Source: Halapricum desulfuricans
GTDB taxonomy: Archaea > Halobacteriota > Halobacteria > Halobacteriales > Haloarculaceae
Length of the DNA: 64,000 nt
Reading direction: 5' to 3'
Assembly: GCF_017094525.1 (NCBI RefSeq)
Contig: NZ_CP064788.1
Span: forward strand, 1 to 64,000
Made by a program: the position numbers and the translations under genes. Positions 25,213-32,988 of this stretch are shown piece by piece. Below the pieces are notes generated by a model. It saw only the letters and a program-made list of their open reading frames with translations, searched no databases and was not told the DNA's origin. Positions within the stretch are counted from its first letter, which is position 1. Each line of letters opens with the position of its first letter.

Positions 25213-25785
25213 TTACTCGCGTCGGGCGAAGATCCGGTATTTGAGGTCGGTCTCTTCGATCTCCTCGAGGATGCGCTCGACGAGGACGTCTTTCGGGTCG
25301 TGGAGGCCGTTGACTCGCGCATCGATGTCCTCGAAGTTCTCGAAGGGGCGACGCTTGCGCGCCTCGAGGACGTTGTTGCGCAGTTTCTTGCCGATCCCCG
25401 GCAGGAGGTTCAGCGCGTGCAGCCGCGTCGTGATCGGCTGGGCGTCGTTGTAGAACTCGACGAACCGATCCTGGTCCTCGTCGACGATGTCCTCGATCGC
25501 GTACTCCAGCTCGGACCGCGCGCCGCTCGGGAGGTCCTCGTACTCGATTTCGCGGGCGCGCTCGACGCCGTCGCCGCGCTCGACGGGCAGGCGATCGCCG
25601 ATCGAGATGTCGGCGTCCTCGGAGAGTGCGAGTTCGAACAGCCGGAACTCCCCGAATGAGACGGCGTACGCCAGCGGCTCTTTCTCGTACTGGGGCCGCT
25701 CGTCGTCCGAGCGCCCGTGAGGAAGGAAATCGAGAACGACTGCGATAGGGGCGCTCGACTCGTCGTCGCGGTTGCCGGTGGTCAT
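25213..25785 (-). CDS. DUF655 family RNA-associated protein
   Basis: This 190-residue protein has an OB-like N-terminal half (VLDFLPHGR...YAVSFGEFRLFELAL) and a helix-hairpin-helix half (LHALNLLPGIGKKLRNNVLEARKRRPFENFEDIDARVNGL). DUF655 proteins are consistently encoded beside L21e, RpoF and KsgA and probably bind RNA in ribosome biogenesis; this is inference from context. The MTTGNRDDESS start is set by ATG 25785. Confidence 0.88.
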   Translation of the reverse strand: MTTGNRDDESSAPIAVVLDFLPHGRSDDERPQYEKEPLAYAVSFGEFRLFELALSEDADISIGDRLPVERGDGVERAREIEYEDLPSGARSELEYAIEDIVDEDQDRFVEFYNDAQPITTRLHALNLLPGIGKKLRNNVLEARKRRPFENFEDIDARVNGLHDPKDVLVERILEEIEETDLKYRIFARRE

Positions 25786-25826
25786 GTCCGGTCTGTACGA
25801 CGACAGTGTACTTAAAATCCAGCAGG

Positions 25827-26831
25827 TCACCGCTCGTGGGACTCGATGGCTGTCCTGGTTCGTTCGTCGACTCGCACGATGTGACACAGCGGGTTGCCGG
25901 GGTAGACGACCGGGTTCTCCAGCACGCCGACCAGCACCCCGTCGAACGGTGCCTCGACAGCGGTAGTAGACGTCTTGAAGGGGTTTGCGATCGTCGCGAT
26001 CCGCTCGCCCGCCTCGACGAACGCCCCTCGCTCGACGCGGACGTCCACCAGCCCGCCCGCGTCGGCCCGCAACCAGGTCTTCTCGCCGGCGTCCTCGACC
26101 ACTGTCCGCCAGCCCGGCCAGTGGACGTGGGCGCTCTCCAGGAGGCCGAACTCCGCGAAGACCGAGCGGACGCCGTCGAGCGCCCGGTCGATGAGCGACC
26201 GCTGGAAGCGGTGAGCCTCGCCCATCTCGACGGTGATCGTCGACGTTCCGGCGGCCGTCGCCTCGCGCCGGAGCGTCCCCTCGGCCCCCTCGCTGTCGAT
26301 GATGACGTTCGAGGCGAAGGCCCTGGCGACCCGCTCGACGGTGTCGTCGCCCATGTCCGCCCGGACGTGCAGCATGTTCGACCGCCCGCGAGTCGAGGTG
26401 TGCAGGTCGATCCCCAGGTCGGCGGGCGCGACGAAGTTCTCGAAGATCCGGGCGGCCATCCGCTGTGCGCCGGTCCCGGTTCTGTCGCCGGGAAACGCCC
26501 GGTTGAGGTCGCGGTCGTATATCGGCAGGTATCGCTGCTGGGCGATGAACCCCGGGACGTTGAGGATCGGCAGGCAAACGAGCCGACCGCGAAGTTCCGA
26601 GAGATCCCACTCGTGGGCGACCTCACGAACGACCTCGATGCCGTTGAGTTCGTCGCCGTGCGTCGCCGCGGTGATGACGACCGTCGGACCGGCCCGCTCG
26701 CCGACCACGATCGTCACGGGCATTTTGACTGGATCGCCCAGATACGTCTCGCTGACGGTGTACCGGATGTTCTGGGTCTCTCCTGGATCGACCCGCCCAC
26801 CGTCGTAGGTGAACGGCGCTGGCTGCTCCAT
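25827..26831 (-). CDS. AstE/AspA-like M14 zinc deacylase
   Basis: This 334-residue protein is a succinylglutamate desuccinylase/aspartoacylase-type metalloenzyme. Zinc ligands are in THGDELNG (about 58-61) and DLHT (about 141), and the catalytic glutamate probably in TITVEMGE (about 196). The C-terminal ~90 residues form a small beta domain (GAFVEAGERIATIANPF, PFDGVLVGVL). The gene is divergent from a RimK-retropepsin gene. Such pairs may add and remove amino acids on peptides or proteins; the substrate is unknown. Confidence 0.82.
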   Translation of the reverse strand: MEQPAPFTYDGGRVDPGETQNIRYTVSETYLGDPVKMPVTIVVGERAGPTVVITAATHGDELNGIEVVREVAHEWDLSELRGRLVCLPILNVPGFIAQQRYLPIYDRDLNRAFPGDRTGTGAQRMAARIFENFVAPADLGIDLHTSTRGRSNMLHVRADMGDDTVERVARAFASNVIIDSEGAEGTLRREATAAGTSTITVEMGEAHRFQRSLIDRALDGVRSVFAEFGLLESAHVHWPGWRTVVEDAGEKTWLRADAGGLVDVRVERGAFVEAGERIATIANPFKTSTTAVEAPFDGVLVGVLENPVVYPGNPLCHIVRVDERTRTAIESHER

Positions 26832-26925
26832 ACCCCCTCAGACGTGTGGAATGGTAAAACGTGTGGCGGGCAGTGGCAATTGGGTCGCCCAAGCGTTCTT
26901 GACTGTCGGACTCGCATCTCCGTCC

Positions 26926-28287
26926 ATGACCACGTCGACTCCCGTCACCGTCGGTGTTCTCAGCCTTCACAACAGCAAGGAGACCAAGGCAATCTGCAAC
27001 GCCGTCGAGGCGCTGGGCCACGACCCGGCGTGGCTCCGCCGAGAGAACACGGAAATCGACATCACGGACAGCGAGGTGACGATCCAGCCGGACGTCGATA
27101 TCGTCGTCAATCGGCTGCTGCTCTCGAAGTCGACCGAACCCTGCGAGGAACTCGGCCTGGCTCGCACGCTCGCACACCTGCGCCCGACGCTGAACGGCCC
27201 CGCCGCGACGCTGACCGCGGTGCACAAGGTCGCGACGGCCGTGACGCTGGCGGAGGCGGACGTGCCCGTCCCGGACGCACTGATGGCGCTGGAATCGGAG
27301 CGGCTCAACGACTGGCTGACCGCCGGCGACACCGAGGCCGTCTACAAGACCGCCATCGGGACGAACGGCGGCGGCACCTGGAAAGTCGGGCCCGATGAAC
27401 GTGTCAACGCCCGCGTCGGCAACCGCTACGCGTTCCTCCAGTCGCTGATCGAGCGCGAGGGCGAGCCGACCCGTGATCTGCGGGTGTACGTCGTCGACGA
27501 CCGGGTCGTCGGTTCGATGTTCCGGTACGCGCCCGACAACGACTGGCGGACCAACGTCGCGCTCGGCGGCGACGTCGCCGATGCCAGCGACGAGGTCCCG
27601 GAGCCAGCCCTCGACATCGCGCGCCGGGCGACTGACGCCGTCGGGCTGGATTACGCCGGCGTCGACCTCGTCGAGAGCGACGACGGCTGGCTGGTGCTGG
27701 AAGTCAACCCCACTGCGGGATTCAAGGGCCTCTACGAGGCGACCGGGCGCAGTCCCGCGCCGTACATCGCCGCCCACGCCATCGAGGAGGCCGGCGGCAC
27801 CGTCGACGCCGACCGCGTCGCCGATCTGGCGGCGGTCCTCGACGACTCGGTGCCGACGTGTCGGCCCAGCACTGCCCCGGCCAGTACCCTCGAACGGCAG
27901 ACTGTCGGCTACATCGAGGAGGTCATCGTCAGCGGGACCAGCGGCTCGACGACCGCCCTCGCCAAGTCCGACACCGGTGCCACCCGGACCAGCATCGACA
28001 CCGGTCTCGCCGCAGATATTGGAGCCGGCCCGATCAAGTCCATCACGAAGGTCAAGTCCGGTAGCCAGAAGGTATCGAAGAGCCGGCCGGTCGTCGACCT
28101 CGTCGTCGCCGTCGGCGGGAGTCGCCACACCGTCACCGCCAGCGTCGAAGACCGCAGCCACATGCAGTACCCCGTGTTGCTCGGCCGCGACATCCTCCAG
28201 CACTACCGCGTCGACGTCTCTCGACGAGCCGACACGGACGGCGAAGACGAGGACAACGAAGAGGAAGAGGCGAGCGCCGAAGAGTGA
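26926..28287 (+). CDS. RimK-type ATP-grasp ligase fused to a retropepsin-like domain
   Basis: Residues ~1-290 are a RimK-family ATP-grasp ligase (VYKTAIGTNGGGTWKV, RDLRVYVVDDRVVGSMFR, GLDYAGVDLVESDDGWLVLEVNPTAGFKG with the metal-binding E-x-N). Residues ~325-435 are a PF05618-type retropepsin-like domain (TALAKSDTGATRTSIDT with the catalytic D-T-G, then QYPVLLGRDIL). The last ~20 residues are very acidic. The fusion couples a predicted amino-acid ligase with a predicted aspartic peptidase. The target is unknown. Confidence 0.82.
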   Translation: MTTSTPVTVGVLSLHNSKETKAICNAVEALGHDPAWLRRENTEIDITDSEVTIQPDVDIVVNRLLLSKSTEPCEELGLARTLAHLRPTLNGPAATLTAVHKVATAVTLAEADVPVPDALMALESERLNDWLTAGDTEAVYKTAIGTNGGGTWKVGPDERVNARVGNRYAFLQSLIEREGEPTRDLRVYVVDDRVVGSMFRYAPDNDWRTNVALGGDVADASDEVPEPALDIARRATDAVGLDYAGVDLVESDDGWLVLEVNPTAGFKGLYEATGRSPAPYIAAHAIEEAGGTVDADRVADLAAVLDDSVPTCRPSTAPASTLERQTVGYIEEVIVSGTSGSTTALAKSDTGATRTSIDTGLAADIGAGPIKSITKVKSGSQKVSKSRPVVDLVVAVGGSRHTVTASVEDRSHMQYPVLLGRDILQHYRVDVSRRADTDGEDEDNEEEEASAEE

Positions 28288-28347
28288 CGATACGGATGTT
28301 GGACGCCAGTCCCCTACCGACCACCAGAAGGTGAAGAGTCCGGTTCA

Positions 28348-28426
28348 TACGGTCGGTTGTAAGTCTGTTCCAGATCGATCGCATCCGTTATGCGATCGTA
28401 CCGGTAAATCGTTACAACCGACCGTA
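28348..28426. mobile_element. MITE A (79 bp), intact copy
   Basis: Ends TACGGTCGGTTGTAA and TTACAACCGACCGTA are perfect inverted repeats, with the inner palindrome GATCGCAT-CCGTT-ATGCGATC. TCA flanks both sides (28345-28347 and 28427-28429), a 3-bp target duplication. The right TCA is the TGA stop codon of rpoF. The element lies between the convergent RimK-type gene and rpoF. Confidence 0.88.
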
Positions 28427-28783
28427 TCAGGCGTATTTCGCGACGACGTTGAGGATGTCGTCGAGTTCGTCGCCCGACAGCGAATAGCGTTCCTGAGCGA
28501 ACACGGCCCGCAGTTCGTCCCGGTCCTGGGGCTGTAGGTTGGCGATCTTGTACGCGGTGGCCTCGTCGACTTTCTCCAGATCCTGCAGTTCGTCGACGAA
28601 CTCCCGGGACTCCTCGACGTCGAGCGTCGCAAAGCGATTGACGTGTTCGATGGCCCGCGTGAGTTCGTAGCGCATCTCCCGGTCCTCGTCGAGCGCGCGC
28701 TCGCGTTCGATGTCCTCGAGGACGTCCTTGGCCTCGGCGAGGGTCAGGTACTCCTCCTCGAGTTTCTCCTTGAATATGGTCAT
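28427..28783 (-). CDS. rpoF: RNA polymerase subunit Rpb4/RpoF
   Basis: This 118-residue protein is the archaeal Rpb4 homolog, which pairs with RpoE/Rpb7 to form the polymerase stalk. The pattern EYLTLAEAKDVLEDIERERALD, AIEHVNRFATLD and the C-terminal HRDC-like IANLQPQDRDELRAVFAQER fit. It starts 3 bp after the L21e stop. Its own stop codon is the target site of a MITE, yet the protein end (NVVAKYA) seems complete. Confidence 0.93.
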   Translation of the reverse strand: MTIFKEKLEEEYLTLAEAKDVLEDIERERALDEDREMRYELTRAIEHVNRFATLDVEESREFVDELQDLEKVDEATAYKIANLQPQDRDELRAVFAQERYSLSGDELDDILNVVAKYA

Positions 28784-28786
28784 CGC

Positions 28787-29077
28787 TTACTCCTGTCGAC
28801 GGAGGTGCGCGGCCTTGACGATCAGCGTCTTCTCGACGCCGTCGTCTTTGATCTGGACCTTGTAGGCTTTCCCCTGCGTGCCGACGACCGTTCCAGTGTG
28901 GCCGTTGAACCGCGGATGAAACCGGCCCTCGGCGACGCTAGGATCGATCGCCAGATGGACGGAATCGCCCGCTTCGAACTGCTGGACGGCGCGCTGTGGC
29001 GGCGACGTTCCTCGATCGCGTGGGTCGTTTTTGAGTTTGTTCCGCGTTCCCTCGAGCGGACCGTTCGAACTGGGCAT
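28787..29077 (-). CDS. rpl21e: 50S ribosomal protein L21e
   Basis: This 96-residue protein shows the L21e signature [30 protein letters not shown] and [20 protein letters not shown]. It belongs to the large ribosomal subunit. A TATA box at 29103-29113 lies about 30 nt upstream, so the L21e-rpoF transcript starts here, apart from the EF-1 beta gene. Confidence 0.96.
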   Translation of the reverse strand: MPSSNGPLEGTRNKLKNDPRDRGTSPPQRAVQQFEAGDSVHLAIDPSVAEGRFHPRFNGHTGTVVGTQGKAYKVQIKDDGVEKTLIVKAAHLRRQE

Positions 29078-29102
29078 TCTTGCCGTTCGGTAGTCCGGTC
29101 GG

Positions 29103-29113
29103 GCATATAAAAC
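29103..29113 (-). promoter_or_regulatory. TATA box for rpl21e-rpoF
   Basis: TTTTATATGCC on the minus strand lies about 26-36 nt before the L21e ATG, fitting a leaderless haloarchaeal promoter. Confidence 0.6.
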
Positions 29114-29158
29114 GTGCGTTCCGCCACCGTCGTGGCTCGGCGTGACACGCGGGCCGGG

Positions 29159-29425
29159 CTAGACGCGACCGACGTTCTCGACCGAGACGCTTTCGACGCC
29201 TTCGACCTCGCCGAAGGCCTCTTCGACGGCCTCGGTGCCGCCGGCTTCGTCGGGAACGATGACGGTCGGCAGCAGCGCGACCAGCCCGAACGCGACCTCG
29301 TCGCGCTCGAAGCCGTTGATTTTCGCCCCCTCGGGAAGGGACTGCTCGAGACGCTCCTGGAGCGCGTCCAGGTCGACGTCCGGACTCTGCGGCATGACCT
29401 TGATCTTGGCAGCGACTTTTCCCAT
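29159..29425 (-). CDS. ef1b: Translation elongation factor EF-1 beta (aEF1B)
   Basis: This 88-residue protein is the archaeal guanine-nucleotide exchange factor for aEF1A. The sequence [40 protein letters not shown] and [14 protein letters not shown] is typical. It starts 2 bp after the zinc-finger gene, so the two form one transcript. Confidence 0.95.
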   Translation of the reverse strand: MGKVAAKIKVMPQSPDVDLDALQERLEQSLPEGAKINGFERDEVAFGLVALLPTVIVPDEAGGTEAVEEAFGEVEGVESVSVENVGRV

Positions 29426-29427
29426 GG

Positions 29428-29607
29428 TTATGGACCCGTGAACCCGCATTCGGGGCACTCATAGAGGTTGCTCTGCTTGCGGCACTTCGCGCAGCGGTAG
29501 ATCTGGTGTCCGCACTCGGGACACTTGAACGCGGCGGCGTTCGTGCCGGAGACGTTGATCCCACACGAGATGCACTTTTGCCGGCGCTTTTGCTGGCTCT
29601 CGCTCAT
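29428..29607 (-). CDS. 59-aa four-motif zinc-finger protein (HVO_2753-like)
   Basis: A 59-residue protein with four cysteine pairs, CISCG, CPDCG, CAKC and CPECG, forming two predicted zinc sites. Its length and its position directly ahead of EF-1 beta match the conserved archaeal family represented by Haloferax HVO_2753. Family members bind zinc; their precise role is unresolved, though linkage to translation genes suggests a ribosome- or RNA-related job. A TATA-like TTAAAAG lies about 29 nt upstream. Confidence 0.9.
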   Translation of the reverse strand: MSESQQKRRQKCISCGINVSGTNAAAFKCPECGHQIYRCAKCRKQSNLYECPECGFTGP

Positions 29608-29631
29608 CCGTACACGTTCTTTCGCATCGCG

Positions 29632-29640
29632 GCTTTTAAG
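29632..29640 (-). promoter_or_regulatory. TATA box for the zinc-finger/EF-1 beta operon
   Basis: CTTAAAAGC read on the minus strand lies 25-33 nt before the ATG at 29607. Confidence 0.5.
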
Positions 29641-29737
29641 CTAAGCGATACTCTCTGCGGCCCGACGGACGCGCGGCGACCGAGGTCCTGGCGGCGTCGG
29701 CGCTAGGCTTTTGCTTGCCGGGCGGCGAGAGTCGATA

Positions 29738-30178
29738 ATGAGCCACAGTCGAAACGAACCGGTCAGCGAGAGCGTCCAGATGTACCTCAAGGAGATCTAC
29801 CTGCTCTCCCGTGACGGCGAGTACGCCAAGACGGGTGAGCTGGCCGACCGGCTCGACGTCTCGCCGCCCAGCGTTACCGAGATGTTCGGTCGCCTGGAGG
29901 AGAACGGTCTCCTGGAATACGAGAAACGGCGTGGCGCGGTCCTGACCGACGAGGGCGAGTCGCGTGCGCGGCGACTCCTGCGCAAGCACTGCCGGATCGA
30001 GCGGTTTCTCGTCGAGCATCTCGGGGTGGAAGAGGGGTTTCACGAGGAAGCGTGCCGGCTCGAACACGTCATGAGCGACGACGTGGCCGACCGGCTCGAC
30101 CGCTACGTCGAACTCGAAGCCGACTGTCCGGACTGCTACGATCCCGACCGACAGCACTGCTCGAAGCTGGACGTGTGA
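29738..30178 (+). CDS. DtxR/IdeR/MntR-type metal-dependent regulator
   Basis: This 146-residue protein has the DtxR winged helix (SVQMYLKEIYLLSRDGEYAKTGELADRLDVSPPSVTEMFGRLEENGLLEYEKRRGAVLT) and dimerisation/metal domain (HCRIERFLVEHLGVEEGFHEEACRLEHVMSDDVADRL). A C-terminal cluster CPDCYDPDRQHCSKLDV resembles the haloarchaeal SirR/Idr proteins. It would repress iron or manganese uptake genes when metal is bound. No SH3-like third domain is present, as in MntR and archaeal forms. Confidence 0.88.
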   Translation: MSHSRNEPVSESVQMYLKEIYLLSRDGEYAKTGELADRLDVSPPSVTEMFGRLEENGLLEYEKRRGAVLTDEGESRARRLLRKHCRIERFLVEHLGVEEGFHEEACRLEHVMSDDVADRLDRYVELEADCPDCYDPDRQHCSKLDV

Positions 30179-30188
30179 TACGGTATAT

Positions 30189-31022
30189 TTATCCTGTTTC
30201 GGACAGCCAATCCGGTCGCGAAACAGTCGTTTGCCCGATATTGGTTATCTCGTTGGTGCCTGCCTGTAGCGATGTCGTGTCACTTTCGAACTGTGGTGTA
30301 TACTCGAATTCGAGAATCCCGCCGGATTCAGTGACGAGGAGGCTTCCGTCGGCACCGGTGTACGCAACTTCGCTCATTTCCTCTTTCCGATCGTCGCTGA
30401 CGCCGGTAACTGCGAACTCGATGGTGGTTTCTCCCTCGACTGTCCGGGTGCTGGTCGGCTCAACCCGAACAATTGAGAGCAGCGCCGGGAGGAGAGTGTT
30501 GACTGCCCAGAGCGAGAGTGGCCGGTACGCTTTTTCGACATCCGTGAACAGGCGTGGGGACCTACCCTCGTAGACAGTTTGACCAGTAACGTCGTATTCG
30601 TAGTAAGTTCCGTCGTAAAACGCCTCGATATGGTTCGCATGGTCGTGGTACCGCAGTCGCAACCGTCTGTCAGCGGGGACGGCTCGAACCGTGAATTCTG
30701 TCGGCTGTCCGCCCGTTGTCTCGCCGGTGGCGTCGATCGTTTCCAGCACCCACTGCTCGGTATAACTAGAGCGAGCAAGCAGGTACTCTCGTTGGGCAGT
30801 GACGACCGCGTCGGTGTCCGCCATGCCGCTCTCGGAAAACCCGTTGGGATAGGACAGCCCCGATACGGTAGCGGTCCCTGGGTCTCCAGTTGTACTCCGA
30901 GGCGTATCTGTCCCCGTCTGCGTCGAAGGCGACGTGTCTTCCGATGGGTTCAGGCACCCGGCAGCGCCGAACGTGCCAGCTGCTCCGAGGACAGTGAGAA
31001 AGCGACGGCGCGTCCGTGGCAT
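30189..31022 (-). CDS. Tat-exported lipoprotein of unknown function
   Basis: This 277-residue protein starts with a twin-arginine signal and lipobox (RTRRRFLTVLGAAGTFGAAGC, cleavage before Cys22), then a Thr/Ser-rich linker. The body (VTAQREYLLARSSYTEQWVLETIDA, LRLRYHDHANHIEAFYDGTYYEYDV) resembles haloarchaeal lipoproteins that track sugar or redox enzymes, but no named domain is recognised. It is anchored to the outer face of the membrane. It converges with the DtxR gene. Confidence 0.7.
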   Translation of the reverse strand: MPRTRRRFLTVLGAAGTFGAAGCLNPSEDTSPSTQTGTDTPRSTTGDPGTATVSGLSYPNGFSESGMADTDAVVTAQREYLLARSSYTEQWVLETIDATGETTGGQPTEFTVRAVPADRRLRLRYHDHANHIEAFYDGTYYEYDVTGQTVYEGRSPRLFTDVEKAYRPLSLWAVNTLLPALLSIVRVEPTSTRTVEGETTIEFAVTGVSDDRKEEMSEVAYTGADGSLLVTESGGILEFEYTPQFESDTTSLQAGTNEITNIGQTTVSRPDWLSETG

Positions 31023-31090
31023 ATCCGCATCATGATATTCAGAATATAAAAGTATTACCCCCTTAGACGCCCGATTATCGTATCTGGAGA

Positions 31091-32137
31091 CTACTCCTCC
31101 GCTAGTTCAAGCACGTCGTCGAAAAAGCCGAGCGAATCGTGCGGCCCGGGATTGGCCTCGGGGTGATACTGCCGGGTGATGATCCCCAACTCCTCGTTCT
31201 CCAGACCCTCGGGCGTGTCGTCGTTGACGTTGATCTGCGTGACGTCGAGGTTGTCGCCGGGCTCGGCGACCGTATAGCCGTGGTTCTGGGTCGTCATCAC
31301 GACCTGATCCGTGCGAAGGTCACGCACGGGCTGGTTGACGCCGCGGTGGCCGAACTCCATCTTCTCGGTCTCGCCGCCCAGCGCGTTGGCGACGACCTGC
31401 TGTCCCAGACAGATCCCCGCGATCGGCACCTCGCCGACGTAGGTGTCGACGACCTCGCCGGCCCGCTCGAAGTTCTCCGGATCGCCCGGCCCGTTCGAGA
31501 TGAAAAGCAGGTCGGGATCGACCGCCTCGATGTCGTCCTCGGTGGCGTCGTACGGCAGGACGTGCACCTCGGCGTCGCGCTCGACCAGCGAGTCGATGAT
31601 CGACCCCTTCGCGCCGCAGTCGACCAGCGCGACCCGCGCGCCGTCGCCGCCCTCGTTGTAGACGACCTCCTCGGCGACGCTGACCTGCGCGCCGATGTCG
31701 CGGTGCTCGGACATGTGCTTGCACTGCTGAAGCTGTTCGATCGCGTCGTCCTCGGTCGCGTCCGGGCCGGCGGCGATCCCGCACTTCATCGCCCCCTCGT
31801 CGCGGATCTCGGTCACGATGTCCCGCGTGTCGAGGTGATCGACCGCCGGGACGCCCTCGCCCTCGAGCCACTCGGCGACGTCGTCGGTCAACTCGCGGGC
31901 GACGACGGCGTTGGGCTGGACGCGGTCGGACTCGAACCGCTCCTCCCGGACCCCGTAGTTGCCGATCAGCGGGTACGAGAACGTCAGGATCTGCTCCTCG
32001 TAGGAGGGATCGGTCAGGCTCTCCTCGTATCCGGTGTAGGCGGTCGTGAACACCAGCTCCCCGTTGGCTGTCCCGGGAGCGCGTGCACGAGCCTCGACGA
32101 TGCGTTCTCCTTCGAGCGCCACGTAGGCGTCAGTCAT
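31091..32137 (-). CDS. carA: Carbamoyl-phosphate synthase small subunit
   Basis: This 348-residue glutamine amidotransferase supplies ammonia to CarB for arginine and pyrimidine synthesis. The N-terminal CPSase_sm domain includes TSYEEQILTFSYPLIGNYGV-like sequence; the class I GATase has ISNGPGDP, the nucleophile in GICLGQQ (about 242) and HPEANPGPHD (about 325) with the catalytic histidine and glutamate. carB is not adjacent. It is divergent from an Lrp regulator, and the shared ~100-bp gap holds palindromes. Confidence 0.94.
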   Translation of the reverse strand: MTDAYVALEGERIVEARARAPGTANGELVFTTAYTGYEESLTDPSYEEQILTFSYPLIGNYGVREERFESDRVQPNAVVARELTDDVAEWLEGEGVPAVDHLDTRDIVTEIRDEGAMKCGIAAGPDATEDDAIEQLQQCKHMSEHRDIGAQVSVAEEVVYNEGGDGARVALVDCGAKGSIIDSLVERDAEVHVLPYDATEDDIEAVDPDLLFISNGPGDPENFERAGEVVDTYVGEVPIAGICLGQQVVANALGGETEKMEFGHRGVNQPVRDLRTDQVVMTTQNHGYTVAEPGDNLDVTQINVNDDTPEGLENEELGIITRQYHPEANPGPHDSLGFFDDVLELAEE

Positions 32138-32188
32138 TACGAGATACGTACGAATGACCGGCAGATAAGCGTTGCTTTCGAAGCACGG

Positions 32189-32203
32189 TTACGAAATTCG
32201 TAA
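32189..32203. promoter_or_regulatory. Perfect 15-bp palindrome in the carA-lrp gap
   Basis: TTACGAAATTCGTAA is symmetric about its central A/T. A second near-palindrome TGCTTTCGAAGCA lies at 32173-32185. Both lie between divergent carA and lrp starts, the position of an Lrp-type operator, so lrp may control itself and carA. Confidence 0.55.
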
Positions 32204-32239
32204 TCCTCAAGTGACGACCCCGGGAAGATACACACCTCG

Positions 32240-32653
32240 ATGGACGAACTGGACCGGGAGATCCTCGGGATACTCCGCGAGGACGCCCGGACACCCTACA
32301 CGGAGATCGCGGACGACGTGGGAACCTCGGAGGGGACCGTCCGCAATCGGGTCGAACAGCTGGTCGAGGACGGCGTGATCGAGCGCTTTACTGTCGCGAC
32401 CCGGACGGGCAACATCAAGGCGATGATCGAGTTGCGCGTGGACGTCAACGTCGACACTACGAGGGTCAGCGAGCGCCTCGCGGAGTGGCACGAGATCGAC
32501 TTCGTCTGGCAGGTCGGCGGCGAGGAGGACATCGTGCTCGTCGTCGACTGCGCCGACACCGCCGGCGTGAACGATCTCATCAGACGGGCCCGGGAGTTAG
32601 ATGAAGTCGTGAATACGAAGACGAGGTTGATCCTCGACGAGCGCGTGGGCTGA
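32240..32653 (+). CDS. lrp: Lrp/AsnC-family transcriptional regulator
   Basis: This 137-residue protein has an N-terminal HTH (LDREILGILREDARTPYTEIADDVGTSEGTVRNRVEQLVEDGVI) and a C-terminal RAM domain (KAMIELRVDVNVDTTRVSERLAEW, VWQVGGEEDIVLVVDC). It likely senses an amino acid and controls the divergent carA. Its last ten codons (RLILDERVG) are the seed of a 71-bp tandem repeat that continues past the stop. Confidence 0.92.
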   Translation: MDELDREILGILREDARTPYTEIADDVGTSEGTVRNRVEQLVEDGVIERFTVATRTGNIKAMIELRVDVNVDTTRVSERLAEWHEIDFVWQVGGEEDIVLVVDCADTAGVNDLIRRARELDEVVNTKTRLILDERVG

Positions 32654-32801
32654 TGGACGAAAGCCCACGCAAAGATTCGGGGATGCGCCGAGTGAGGTTG
32701 ATCCTCGACGAGCGCGTGGGCTGATGAACGGAAGCCAACGCGAAGATCCGGGGATTCGCCGAGTGAGGCTGATCCTCGACGAGCGCGTGGGCTGATGAAC
32801 G
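32623..32801. repeat. 71-bp tandem repeat, about 2.5 copies, from the lrp 3' end
   Basis: Units start GAGG(T/C)TGATCCTCGACGAG at 32623, 32694 and 32765, exactly 71 bp apart, with small differences. Each carries the lrp tail RLILDERVG followed by TGATG, in which the stop TGA overlaps a new ATG, so successive short frames are linked stop-to-start. In unit 1 GCGTGGGCT and AGCCCACGC form a 9-bp hairpin. Confidence 0.9.
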
Positions 32802-32944
32802 GTCACTGTAGTTTACAGTGGCACGCATTCACAAAGAGCAAAGACGACGAGCACGTATGGCGTTCGATGTCGGACGCCTTCCCCGAAATCGCCGGCGACA
32901 GGCTCGAAGAGGGAGACTGGGAACAGCGAGCGCGCACGGATTGA
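32795..32944 (+). CDS. 49-codon frame beginning in the third repeat (possible gene fragment)
   Basis: The frame starts at the ATG of the last TGATG junction and ends at the edge of TnpB element 3, reading ...DDEHVWRSMSDAFPEIAGD RLEEGDWEQRARTD. The acidic composition is protein-like. The stop codon overlaps the element end (32942), so this could be a gene cut short by the insertion. No family is recognised. Confidence 0.3.
   Translation: MNGHCSLQWHAFTKSKDDEHVWRSMSDAFPEIAGDRLEEGDWEQRARTD
32804..32820. terminator. Small hairpin after the tandem repeat
   Basis: CACTGTA and TACAGTG form a 7-bp stem with a 3-nt loop. There is no T-run after it, so a terminator role is uncertain. Confidence 0.3.
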
Positions 32945-32985
32945 CATCCTCCCACGGCTGAAGGCCATGGGATTCCTCGGTGGGT
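32942..32985 (-). ncRNA. Candidate omega-RNA 3' end of TnpB element 3
   Basis: On the minus strand an imperfect hairpin (CCCATGGC / GCCGTGGG around TTCA) is followed by AGGATGTCAA and then the element boundary. In characterised TnpB systems the omega-RNA ends this way and the next ~16-20 nt are the guide, here TCCGTGCGCGCTCGCTGTTC (32921-32940, minus strand). Transcription is not shown by the sequence. Confidence 0.5.
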
Positions 32986-32988
32986 GAT

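Noticed and set aside
30176-30186. TGATACGGT at the DtxR gene stop, and similar TGATACGG at about 42962, as further MITE A copies
   Set aside because: Only 8-9 bp match the element end and the sequence then diverges with no inner palindrome or second end.
32623-32801. The 71-bp repeats as a CRISPR array
   Set aside because: The units are contiguous with no unique spacers, are longer than CRISPR repeats and carry the lrp coding tail.
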